64,000 nt of DNA from Vibrio owensii CAIM 1854 = LMG 25443 (lineage in GTDB: Bacteria; Pseudomonadota; Gammaproteobacteria; Enterobacterales; Vibrionaceae): assembly GCF_000817815.1 (NCBI RefSeq), contig NZ_JPRD01000023.1, positions 62,001 to 126,000 on the forward strand, in the 5' to 3' direction. Positions 17,763 to 25,869 of this stretch are shown one piece after another (the stretch's first letter is position 1; every line of letters begins with the position of its first letter). The notes below the pieces were generated by a model, which did no database searches, was not told the origin of the DNA, and saw only the letters and a program-made list of their open reading frames with translations. A program made the position numbers and the translations under genes.

Positions 17763-19247
17763 TTACCCCTGTGTGATGAATTCTGGTGAAAGCAGTGCGT
17801 TCATAACGAGATTCTTGATCTCTTTGCGCCACTTAGATTGGCGGCTTGGGCACTGAGCGAGGTAATCGAGATAGCATTGACGTGCTTGCTCACTCATTTG
17901 GTAAGCAAACAAATGCTCGTTGAGGTAATCCACAACGCCTTCGTCATCAAAAGCAAGGTAACGGGTGAATAGCGCTTCATCCATGTACCAATCTTTGGCT
18001 TCTTCTTCAAATCGAGCGATTAACTCGCGGAATTGGATGCCGTATTGATAGATGTCGTGCCATTGGTAAACATTGAACTCTGGTGCAACCAGACCATTAA
18101 AATCAGGGTGGTTGGGCGCATCATCCGGTTGGTAGTAATAGAACACGGAAGGGGCAGACAGAGGCAGCGTTCGGTTATACCAGTTGAACTGCTTCGGCCA
18201 CATCATCACACCGTCACGTCGCTTTACTTGTAGCGCGCGCATCGCATGCGTAAATACAGACAGTGGATCACGCAGTTTACCTACAGTGTTGCCAGAACGC
18301 AGGACATCTTTGTCGGTTAAAATCGCGATCACTAGCGTTTGCATATCGCCATCGGAGCGCTTGAATGCGCGGCGCACACGGCGAACGTAGCCCGCTCTAG
18401 GGTTGCTGGTCACAAGCTTATTGATGAAGAACTTGGTCACAAAGGTGTAAAGCGTGTTTTGGTTCATCAAGAGTTCAATCACGGCTTCCAGTTCATCTAC
18501 TGCGCTTACGCCGGCAGGGAACTTCTTACCAAGAATGCGTTTTTCACCCATGTCGTGTTCGCCACGCGGTTCCATTGGCTGGCTGTATTTGTCGTTACCG
18601 CGAATGTCGATGAATTTCCAACCTGTAAACACACGAGCCAGTTCTTCAATGTCTTCTTGGGTGTACGACGCCACTTCGTTACCTTCGGCATCCAAACGTA
18701 CTTCACCGTTATTACGCAGTTTGACTGGGCCAAGCGTGAACAGCTGCAACAGCTCTCGTGCGTAGTTTTCATCTGGGGCTGTGAGCTCGTTAGAAACGTT
18801 GTTTACGAAGGTCAGATATTCACCCATGATTGGGGATGTCGACACAAAACGAATCACATCTCGGAAGTTAGCAAAAGTGTTATCGAGCAATCCATCAAAG
18901 TATTGGCACATGTAGCGACGCTTAGAGGCAGCACTGAACGCCGGATCTTTCACGCTCACCACAAACAGTTGAGAGAGGGTATATGCGATGCGTTGGCGCA
19001 GAATGTCTTGCCCTTCTACCGTCATGCGCGTCCAACTGCTGGCGTAATATAAACCTTGCCCTAAGTCGGGTACGTTAAGCTCATCTTGCTCAAAGTGCGT
19101 CAGCCAAGAAGAAGAGGGAATAAGAGTTTGTTGAGCGACCCAGTTTTCAATGCTTCCTGATTGAACAAGGTCATTAATGTCACGCTGGGAACCCCCGAAC
19201 GTGCATTGTTGCAGCGTTCTTGCTGCGTCTATGTAAGCCTGATTCAT
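17763..19247 (-). CDS. DUF1800 domain protein
   Basis: A 494-residue, mostly helical protein of the DUF1800 family: AARTLQQCTFGGSQRDI (about 8-24) matches the opening LLxRATFGP motif, and ENYARELLQLFTLG (about 175-188) is the family signature. No signal peptide is seen. It is the first gene of a two-gene operon with the Tat-exported DUF1501 protein. Pairs like this are widespread in marine bacteria; a role in export or in surface polymer handling has been suggested, but nothing here fixes it. Confidence 0.87.
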   Translation of the reverse strand: MNQAYIDAARTLQQCTFGGSQRDINDLVQSGSIENWVAQQTLIPSSSWLTHFEQDELNVPDLGQGLYYASSWTRMTVEGQDILRQRIAYTLSQLFVVSVKDPAFSAASKRRYMCQYFDGLLDNTFANFRDVIRFVSTSPIMGEYLTFVNNVSNELTAPDENYARELLQLFTLGPVKLRNNGEVRLDAEGNEVASYTQEDIEELARVFTGWKFIDIRGNDKYSQPMEPRGEHDMGEKRILGKKFPAGVSAVDELEAVIELLMNQNTLYTFVTKFFINKLVTSNPRAGYVRRVRRAFKRSDGDMQTLVIAILTDKDVLRSGNTVGKLRDPLSVFTHAMRALQVKRRDGVMMWPKQFNWYNRTLPLSAPSVFYYYQPDDAPNHPDFNGLVAPEFNVYQWHDIYQYGIQFRELIARFEEEAKDWYMDEALFTRYLAFDDEGVVDYLNEHLFAYQMSEQARQCYLDYLAQCPSRQSKWRKEIKNLVMNALLSPEFITQG

Positions 19248-19687
19248 TTTATCTCCCGTAGGTATTCTTATCTTTGTCAGGTAAGGCGTCTCTTTTCACG
19301 TCCATGTTTAAAAACACGCTGTATCTTTAAAATCGTAATCCAGATTTTTGATATCAAGAATGTAATACCCACAGGTTTACTGTGACTTTGCTGCCTAATC
19401 TAAAAATTATTCGTCTGAGCTTTAAATGAAAGGCGAGTTATTCAACAAAAAGCGCATTTGTTGCACAGGTTGATCGGCAGAACGGTGACGGAAACGAACT
19501 ATTTGGCAAACCATCATCAAGTTGTCTTGATTAGTTCACATCCGACTCCCAGACTGTTTCTATAGTTTTTATAAGATATGAAAGACCCTGCGTATGAGAG
19601 GCGCAGCTGTAACGCGACTAGGCATAAAAATAAAAAACGCTAGGGATACAAGCGAATTTGTAATCTCAACATTTAAGGAAGACCAAG
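19248..19687. other. Divergent intergenic region of 440 bases
   Basis: Carries the promoters of the DUF1800/DUF1501 operon (minus) and the FabG-like gene (plus). I see short imperfect hairpins, e.g. CTGCG/CGCAG near 19588-19606, but no recognisable operator or RNA. Confidence 0.45.
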
Positions 19688-20407
19688 ATGAAACCGGAAA
19701 AAGTAGCAGTAGTCACTGGTGCGGCTCGTGGTATTGGCCAAGCGATTTGTGAGCAATTACTGGAGGATGGATTCCACGTTGTCGGGCTAGATATATCGCC
19801 CGTGGAATGGAGCCAGTCGGAGCAGCTAAGCAGTTATCAAGTGAATTTGTGTGATGCCGCAGCCGTCAGCGAAGTGGTAGAAAGTATCGTAGCGCAGCAT
19901 GGAAGAATCGATGCGCTAGTTAACAACGCGGGCATCACTCGCGATGCACTGTTGCCAGACATGTTAGAGCAAGATTGGGACAGCGTCATCGACGTGAACC
20001 TAAAAGCGGTGTTCTTACTCACTCAGCGCGTTGCTCCTGTCATGCTAGAACAAGGTGCAGGCAGCATTGTCAGCATTTCTTCTATCGTGGGAACGGATGG
20101 CAATATCGGCCAGAGCAATTACGGCGCAAGTAAAGGCGGCGTTATTTCTATGAGTAAAGGCTGGGCGAAAGAGCTATCAAGAAAAGGCGCACAAATCCGC
20201 GTCAATTGCGTTGCACCAGGCTTTATCGCAACCGATATGACCAAGAACCTGCCAGAAAAAGTGATTCAAATGATGGAAGGCAAAACCCCATTAGGCCGAA
20301 TGGGCTCAGTGCAAGACATCGCCAATGGTGTCTCCTTTCTCACCTCTGACAAGAGCGCCTACATAACAGGCCAAGTGCTCAAGATTGACGGTGGGTTAGT
20401 GCTTTAA
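19688..20407 (+). CDS. 3-oxoacyl-ACP / acetoacetyl-CoA reductase-like SDR
   Basis: A 239-residue classic SDR close to FabG and PhaB. Cofactor motif TGAARGIG at 10-17, NNAG at 79-82, and the catalytic Ser in SISS (near 131), Y145 and K149 (NYGASKGG). The C-terminus DGGLVL fits FabG-type length. GGAAG precedes the ATG. It is isolated from any fatty-acid synthesis cluster and from phaC/phaA genes, so it is probably an accessory beta-ketoacyl reductase. Ends at a terminator. Confidence 0.83.
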   Translation: MKPEKVAVVTGAARGIGQAICEQLLEDGFHVVGLDISPVEWSQSEQLSSYQVNLCDAAAVSEVVESIVAQHGRIDALVNNAGITRDALLPDMLEQDWDSVIDVNLKAVFLLTQRVAPVMLEQGAGSIVSISSIVGTDGNIGQSNYGASKGGVISMSKGWAKELSRKGAQIRVNCVAPGFIATDMTKNLPEKVIQMMEGKTPLGRMGSVQDIANGVSFLTSDKSAYITGQVLKIDGGLVL

Positions 20408-20432
20408 CCTTCGAATAAAAAGCTTAAATAAC

Positions 20433-20466
20433 AAACGCCCTTCATCTGTGTGAAGGGCGTTTTTGT
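20433..20466 (+). terminator. Terminator after the FabG-like gene (left flank of AT-rich gene)
   Basis: AAACGCCCTTCA, 6-base loop, TGAAGGGCGTTTTT. The same stem sequence returns at 22446-22481. Confidence 0.92.
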
Positions 20467-20772
20467 TGGTATAGGCAAGTGAGTAGTTGGCACACTTTTG
20501 CCCCAAAGTTGTTTATCTCAAAATTCCTGATCACTTTCTTATGTCAGTTCTTGACCTACTTTTCTTAATGGTAGATTATGAGTGTAGTTGAGTATTGGTG
20601 ATTATGCAGACATGTTCTGCAACTTATGAGTGGAAGGAAGAATAAGACCTATAGAACAATACGTTACTTCTATGGCGTCTGTATTTTCCGAAAATATTAT
20701 AAAGACAATGTCTGCTGAATGAAAAGACATTGTTACGTTGCTTTCGGTTATTCGATGATTTAGAGGTCAATT
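20466..20772. other. AT-rich gene-free leader upstream of the PD-(D/E)XK gene
   Basis: About 300 bases with no gene. A short inverted repeat (GACATGTTC / GCAACTT region near 20608) and ACAATGTC/GACATTGT at 20704-20711 and 20726-20733 are visible; the latter could be an operator. Presumed promoter of the next gene. Confidence 0.4.
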
Positions 20773-22317
20773 TTGGTAGATCTAAGTAAAAGAGAAAATT
20801 TTGGTTTGCTGATGTCAGCGAAAGCACTTAACCAGTGTTTTAAAATGGAGACTTCAATTGATAATTCAGTCAGTGAATTAGAAATAATATTACTTTCAAT
20901 AATATCTTATCATGAACGTGAAAGTACTAAGCTGATGTCATGGGTATATAGTTATCTAGCAAAAAATAAAAAGCAGAGAGCGTTATGTAAGAAGTATAGC
21001 CATGTAACATCAAGATCTGAGCGCCTTTGGTTGTGGAAAAAAGTACTAAGTAAGAAGTATATACCAACAAAAACATCATATCCAAAATCACTAAGTTATC
21101 TTTGTAAAATAATGATAGCTTCGAACGATAATTATATCAGGGACTTTAAGTTTGAAAGTGAATTGTCAAATATCTCAATTGCTCAATATCGAGATAATTA
21201 CTTCATGCAGTTTGTTAGATCACATTACATTTTTTTAAACTCTGAGCTATTAAGAAGTTACAGGGAAATTTTCAAGAGTAAGTATGGTTTTAGCTTGAAA
21301 GACTATTTATATGTTATTTATACTACTGTTTATAGATGTTACGAATTTTCAGAGATTGATTATTTTAATCCTTATGATGTTTCAGCGTGGAAAATAAGAA
21401 TAAATGATGAAGTTTATATCAATGTAAAGCCTGAGCTTGTAAGAAATGTTTTAGATAGTATTTCTATTTCGCTAAATGATACTTCTGAATTAGGTGATGA
21501 TTCTCGTAATATTCTGGAATTTTGTAATCGACCTTTATTAAAGTTAAGTGATGGAACATATATACCAATAGATGGAAAATTATTTGAAGACATACTATTT
21601 AATAATCTTTTCTACAAGCTATTAGATATGACACCAAAGAAATTTATGTCTGATTTTGGAGAGTGTTTTGAAAATTATGTAACAAGATTAATAACGAAGA
21701 GCTGTTCGTTGAATACACGTTACGAATTTATACCTGAGTTTAAATATAATAAAGATCAAAATAAATCTCCTGATGCAATTATATACAATTCAGATTCAAA
21801 TACAGCACTAGTCATCGAGGTTAAATCAGCAAGAGTTTTACACTCTTTGCTCATTAAAGATGATAACAACAAGTCGTTTGATCTTACTGTAGAAAAATTA
21901 TTGATAAAACCGTGGAAGCAGGCTCTTAAATCTACTTCAGAAATAGTAGGTAAAGGTATTAATTCTAAGTTGAATGCTAAGACTAGATTTTTCTTTTTGA
22001 ACGTTACAATGAACGATATCGCAATGTATCCTCTCAATATTTCAATTAATTATAATGACGCTGATGTACGAGAACGATTTTTTTCTATGAACATAGAGGC
22101 TTTTGAATTGTTTATAGAGATTCTATCGAAAGAATCTGATTATTGTTTTGGTTCCATCCTAGAAGGTTTTCTAAAGGAAAAAGATAGAATGTCCATTAAA
22201 ACTTATTTATCAAGAATTAGGGAAGGAACCTATGGTGATAAGGCCTATAAAAATGAGCACTTTAGGAGTCACCTTACAGAAGGTGTTTATGATGTAATGG
22301 ATTATTTACGGGCATGA
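20773..22317 (+). CDS. Solitary PD-(D/E)XK-like protein, unknown; possible defence or restriction-type nuclease
   Basis: A 514-residue protein with no family I recognise. Residues 333-351 read as a nuclease-like core: PDAII, then VIEVK, i.e. D334, E349 and K351, with a helix upstream (FGECFENY, 295-302) supplying a further acid. This is the order of the PD-(D/E)XK fold. The N-terminal 280 residues look helical and lack motifs. The gene is visibly richer in A+T than its neighbours, with many ATA, AGA and AAA codons, which suggests transfer. The TTG start at 20773 is preceded by AGAGG at 6 bases; an ATG at 20812 has no such site. No methylase or helicase gene accompanies it. Confidence 0.7.
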   Translation: MVDLSKRENFGLLMSAKALNQCFKMETSIDNSVSELEIILLSIISYHERESTKLMSWVYSYLAKNKKQRALCKKYSHVTSRSERLWLWKKVLSKKYIPTKTSYPKSLSYLCKIMIASNDNYIRDFKFESELSNISIAQYRDNYFMQFVRSHYIFLNSELLRSYREIFKSKYGFSLKDYLYVIYTTVYRCYEFSEIDYFNPYDVSAWKIRINDEVYINVKPELVRNVLDSISISLNDTSELGDDSRNILEFCNRPLLKLSDGTYIPIDGKLFEDILFNNLFYKLLDMTPKKFMSDFGECFENYVTRLITKSCSLNTRYEFIPEFKYNKDQNKSPDAIIYNSDSNTALVIEVKSARVLHSLLIKDDNNKSFDLTVEKLLIKPWKQALKSTSEIVGKGINSKLNAKTRFFFLNVTMNDIAMYPLNISINYNDADVRERFFSMNIEAFELFIEILSKESDYCFGSILEGFLKEKDRMSIKTYLSRIREGTYGDKAYKNEHFRSHLTEGVYDVMDYLRA

Positions 22318-22445
22318 GTATGCAATGTAACAATCGTCCAAGGAGTCAAGATACTTTTCCTTATCTGACAGAAAAACTGTAGAGCATCAGTTCTAAAGCG
22401 TTTCTGCCCAAAATCTAGCTTCAAAAAGCCAGAACAATTTGAATA

Positions 22446-22481
22446 AAAAACGCCCTTCATATCTCCATGAAGGGCGTTTTT
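22446..22481. terminator. Bidirectional terminator (right flank of AT-rich gene)
   Basis: AAAAACGCCCTTCAT, loop ATCTCC, ATGAAGGGCGTTTTT. It serves the convergent DHFR-like gene and repeats the 12-base stem found at 20433. Confidence 0.9.
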
Positions 22482-22506
22482 ATTTTGTTCAAATTACCGA
22501 AGTAGA

Positions 22507-23040
22507 TTACCTTTCACGCACGTAAGTGGTTTGAACTAAGATATCCAAAACAACTTCACTCTTGGTGACTTTGAAGTTCAGCGGCTGTTCCAAATCCCCA
22601 AATAGAGGTGCGCCGCCGCCAAGTAGGATAGGGAAGCGTGTGATCACCATTTCATCGATAAGATCTTCTTTTAAGAAGTTCTGAATCGTCACCCCGCCAT
22701 CGATGTAAAGGTCGTTAAAACCTTTTGCGTTTAGATCCGCAAGCACATCGTTTAGCTCGCCTTTTACTAGAAAGACTTTGTCTTCGTAGCCTTGTGGTAC
22801 TTCTGTCATGGTGTTGCTTAGTACAAACACAGGTTTGCTGTATGGCCAATCGCAATCAAAGCTCAGCACGACATCTAGAGTGTTGCGTCCCATTACTAAG
22901 CCATCAATACGCTCCATTAGAGAGAAGAAGCCAGTATCAATGTTGTCTGGATTTGGTACTGAATGTAGCCAGTCGAGCTTGCCCTGCTTATCTGCGATGT
23001 AACCGTCCAGACTAGTTGCAATAAATACGATATTTGCCAT
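22507..23040 (-). CDS. Dihydrofolate reductase family (RibD C-terminal domain-like) protein
   Basis: About 177 residues from the ATG at 23040 (MANIVFIATSLDGYIADK), the standard opening of the DHFR/RibD-C fold; a longer in-frame start at 23139 overlaps the neighbouring operator and is unlikely. Further landmarks are MGRNTLDVV (about 57-65, cofactor loop) and LYIDGGVTIQNFL (about 111-123). It should be an NADPH-dependent reductase of unknown substrate. It is divergent from a TetR-family gene with a 17-base palindrome between them, a common pairing for repressor and target. Confidence 0.83.
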   Translation of the reverse strand: MANIVFIATSLDGYIADKQGKLDWLHSVPNPDNIDTGFFSLMERIDGLVMGRNTLDVVLSFDCDWPYSKPVFVLSNTMTEVPQGYEDKVFLVKGELNDVLADLNAKGFNDLYIDGGVTIQNFLKEDLIDEMVITRFPILLGGGAPLFGDLEQPLNFKVTKSEVVLDILVQTTYVRER

Positions 23041-23096
23041 GAGTACCTCATCAAAATGGTGATGCTTGAGCCAAGCTAAAGTATGGTTTAAAATTA

Positions 23097-23113
23097 ATTC
23101 TACAATGTAGAAT
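23097..23113. promoter_or_regulatory. 17-base perfect palindrome, candidate TetR operator
   Basis: ATTCTACA, one central A, TGTAGAAT. It lies 27 bases ahead of the TetR start and 57 bases ahead of the DHFR-like start, placed to repress both. Confidence 0.72.
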
Positions 23114-23139
23114 AATTCTAAGTTTATCGGGAAGATCAA

Positions 23140-23706
23140 ATGTCTGTCAACGAAAAGAAACGCGGGAGACCAGCCGCCAAGCAGTCGCAGTTAAGCACAG
23201 AAAACATCCTAGATACAGCTAAGTCATTGATGATAAAGGATGGCAAGGTACCAAGTATTCGCTCGTTAGCGACGCAATTAAATGTGGATCCTATGGCGAT
23301 CTATTACTACTTCAAAAACAAGAATGCGTTGCTTGAAGCGTTGACCACATCGCTGGTGGAGGAAATTTATCAACCGAAAGTGAATGAAGATTGGCAAGGC
23401 GAACTCAAAAACTTGTGTGTTAGCTACATTGAACTGTTGCGTGAATACAACGGGTTACTACAAACCATGCTGAGCATGACATCTCATGGCCCTGCTCAAG
23501 TGTTTACCGAGCGTTATCAAATCATTGTTCAACCTTTGGCGTTGTCTCCGCAAGTGGAGAAAGACAGTTTGGATCTATTGGCAGATTACCTACACGGGTT
23601 CGCGTTCTCGATCAGTTGTTGCCACGATGCGAGCTTGATTAAGACGGAGATGATGGATGGGCCGTTAAATCTGATCTGTTCTTCGTTATTGGCATCTCGA
23701 ACCTAG
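23140..23706 (+). CDS. TetR/AcrR-family repressor
   Basis: A 188-residue regulator. An N-terminal basic arm (EKKRGRPAAKQ) precedes the helix-turn-helix IRSLATQLNVDPMAIYYYFKNKNALLEAL (about 40-68), matching TetR proteins with a TetR_C-like ligand domain afterwards. It is divergent from the reductase gene over a 17-base palindrome, so it probably represses both until an unknown ligand binds. No terminator follows it before the GST gene 216 bases away. Confidence 0.87.
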   Translation: MSVNEKKRGRPAAKQSQLSTENILDTAKSLMIKDGKVPSIRSLATQLNVDPMAIYYYFKNKNALLEALTTSLVEEIYQPKVNEDWQGELKNLCVSYIELLREYNGLLQTMLSMTSHGPAQVFTERYQIIVQPLALSPQVEKDSLDLLADYLHGFAFSISCCHDASLIKTEMMDGPLNLICSSLLASRT

Positions 23707-23922
23707 TTCACATTAACGTGTACTTTTTACTTATAGCGTGAAAGAAATTCCCATAACCAAAGGTTCTAACTAAAAGAGATTGCAGGACTTTTATTTGGCG
23801 AATTCGACCTAATATCTTGAGTATGCCCAATCGCAGTTGGCGAAGTGGTGATTTTAATAATGCTTGCTGGCGCGCAAAAGCCGTCAGTTTGAAGATGCAT
23901 TCAAACACAATAAGGGATAACA

Positions 23923-24783
23923 ATGACTAACGAATACATTCCACCAAAAGTTTGGACAAACGATAATGAAAACGGCGGTCAGTGGGCGAGCATCAACCGT
24001 CCGGATTCTGGCGCACGTCATGAACAAGAGCTTCCAGTTGGTGAGCACCCATTCCAACTTTACTCAATGGGTACACCAAATGGTCAAAAAGTGACGATCA
24101 TGTTTGAAGAGCTTTTGGCGGCAGGCGTAACGGCAGCAGAATACGATGCGTACCTGATTAAGATTGGCGATGGCGACCAGTTTGGCTCTGGCTTTGTATC
24201 AGTTAACCCGAACTCGAAGATTCCTGCTTTGGTAGACCGTTCAGGTGCCGAGCCAGTGAATGTGTTCGAATCTGGTAACATCTTGTTTTATTTAGCGGAG
24301 AAGTTTGGTCACTTCCTACCAAAAGAAGGCGCGAAGCGTGCCGAGATAATGAACTGGTTGTTCTGGCTTCAAGGTTCTGCACCATACCTAGGCGGTGGTT
24401 TTGGTCACTTCTACGCGTACGCACCAGAGAAGTTTGAATACCCAATCAACCGCTTCACCATGGAAACAAAACGTCAGCTAGACGTACTAGACAAGCGTCT
24501 CGCGAACAATGAATTCCTAGGTGGTGATGAGTACAGCATTGCTGATATCGCAACTTGGCCTTGGTACGGCAACCTTGTATTGGGTCGTGCTTACGATGCG
24601 GCTGAATTCCTAGACGTAGCAAGCTACAAAAACGTTGTGCGTTGGGCGAAAGCGATTGATGAGCGTGAAGCGGTAAAACGTGGTCGCATTGTTAACCGCG
24701 CATGGGGGGAAGAGTGGGAGCAAGTGGCAGAGCGTCACAGCGCAGCAGACATTGATGCGGCTCTGGCGAAGAAGCCTGAATAA
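23923..24783 (+). CDS. yghU: Glutathione S-transferase-like disulfide reductase, YghU type
   Basis: A 286-residue GST-fold protein. The long N-terminal extension (IPPKVWTNDNENGGQWASINRPDSGARHEQELPVG) is characteristic of YghU, an enzyme with glutathione-disulfide-bond reductase activity. The thioredoxin-like half contains MGTPNGQKVTIMFEE (about 49-63, glutathione-binding Thr/Asn site) and the ESGNILFYLAEKFG segment (about 109-122); the helical half follows. A UUCG-loop terminator shared with the convergent LysR gene closes it. Confidence 0.88.
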   Translation: MTNEYIPPKVWTNDNENGGQWASINRPDSGARHEQELPVGEHPFQLYSMGTPNGQKVTIMFEELLAAGVTAAEYDAYLIKIGDGDQFGSGFVSVNPNSKIPALVDRSGAEPVNVFESGNILFYLAEKFGHFLPKEGAKRAEIMNWLFWLQGSAPYLGGGFGHFYAYAPEKFEYPINRFTMETKRQLDVLDKRLANNEFLGGDEYSIADIATWPWYGNLVLGRAYDAAEFLDVASYKNVVRWAKAIDEREAVKRGRIVNRAWGEEWEQVAERHSAADIDAALAKKPE

Positions 24784-24802
24784 TTGCCCTTTCTGAATGA
24801 GT

Positions 24803-24832
24803 AAAAAGGAATGCTTCGGCATTCCTTTTTTG
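24803..24832. terminator. Bidirectional terminator with UUCG tetraloop
   Basis: AAAAAGGAATGC, TTCG, GCATTCCTTTTTT between the convergent yghU-like and LysR genes. Confidence 0.93.
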
Positions 24833-24837
24833 TTGTA

Positions 24838-25737
24838 TTAAAGCTCAGCTTTCTCAAGTAAGAAGTCGATGAGTACGCGTACGCGCTTCGCCTTTTGAGT
24901 ATTCTTGTGAAAGTAGACATACAAGCCTGAGTAGGGTTGCCAGTATTCTTCAAGCACAGGCACGATTTCACCTTTCTTAAAGCCTTCTTCGACCATTGGT
25001 GTCACGATACGCCCAATCCCCAAACCGTTGTGCGCCGCGTCTATCATCACATCGGTATCATTCACAATGAGGGCAGTTGGCATGTTGACGGTAAGGGTCT
25101 CGCCTTGATTGTTTAGATTCAGTGGAGCGACTTGGTTCGACGAAATAAATCGGTACTGAATCAGTTTGTGTTGCTTCAAATCATCGGGTGTTTTGGGTAA
25201 GCCATATTGCTCAACGTAGCCCGGTGAGGCGAATAACGCTTCTTTCACTGGGAGTGTTAGCTGGCGTGCAATCATGCCTTCTTCTACTCGGTCACCAAAG
25301 CGGATACCCATATCAAAGCCGTCACGAATGATGTCGATGGCTTTGTCTGAAACAGAAATCTCTAATTGAATGCTTGGGTAGCGTTGGCAGAACTCAATGT
25401 AGATGGGTTTGAGTAGCGATTGATACACGAATCGAGGCACGGTAATACGGACTTTACCCGAAGGAACTCGGCTCAAATCGCTGACGCTTTCGACGGCAAG
25501 GTTTAACTCTGACATCGACGCTAATGTGCGTTCATAGAGCAACTGTCCCGCTTCTGTTAACTCAATGCGGCGAGTGGTACGCGTAAACAAAGGCAAGCCG
25601 AGTTGCTCTTCTAGCATCTTTAACGCTTGGCTCACCGAGGGCGGGGCTATTTCTAATTTACGCGCTGCGGCGGTGATGCTGCCTTCTTGCGCAATGGTAT
25701 GGAACATCATTAATTGGTTGTAGGTCGTGCCGTTCAT
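24838..25737 (-). CDS. LysR-family regulator of the adjacent oxidoreductase
   Basis: A 299-residue LysR protein. The winged helix is in QLMMFHTIAQEGSITAAARKLEIAPPSVSQALKMLEEQLGLPLF, followed by the linker helix and an effector domain starting near GKVRITVPRFVYQSLLKPI. It resembles the YafC/DsdC-like group. It is divergent, with 132 bases between, from the flavodoxin-SnoaL gene, which is its most likely target. Confidence 0.88.
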   Translation of the reverse strand: MNGTTYNQLMMFHTIAQEGSITAAARKLEIAPPSVSQALKMLEEQLGLPLFTRTTRRIELTEAGQLLYERTLASMSELNLAVESVSDLSRVPSGKVRITVPRFVYQSLLKPIYIEFCQRYPSIQLEISVSDKAIDIIRDGFDMGIRFGDRVEEGMIARQLTLPVKEALFASPGYVEQYGLPKTPDDLKQHKLIQYRFISSNQVAPLNLNNQGETLTVNMPTALIVNDTDVMIDAAHNGLGIGRIVTPMVEEGFKKGEIVPVLEEYWQPYSGLYVYFHKNTQKAKRVRVLIDFLLEKAEL

Positions 25738-25869
25738 GCCTTTTCCCGAGTGATGTGTTTATCTTTAGTTTCTACCTAATAATGATTTAAGTAAAGAGCG
25801 TCTAAAACTAAAGGTTACTTCGGCGTATTCTCTACTCATCGGTTAACGCTTCGAAACAGAGGAATCACG

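Noticed and set aside
18339..19052. 237-codon frame antisense to the DUF1800 gene
   Set aside because: It lies wholly opposite a well-supported gene, and its codon pattern follows that gene's third positions; no recognisable domain.
23708..23923. 71-codon minus-strand frame before yghU
   Set aside because: Covers the presumed yghU promoter, no Shine-Dalgarno and no family likeness.
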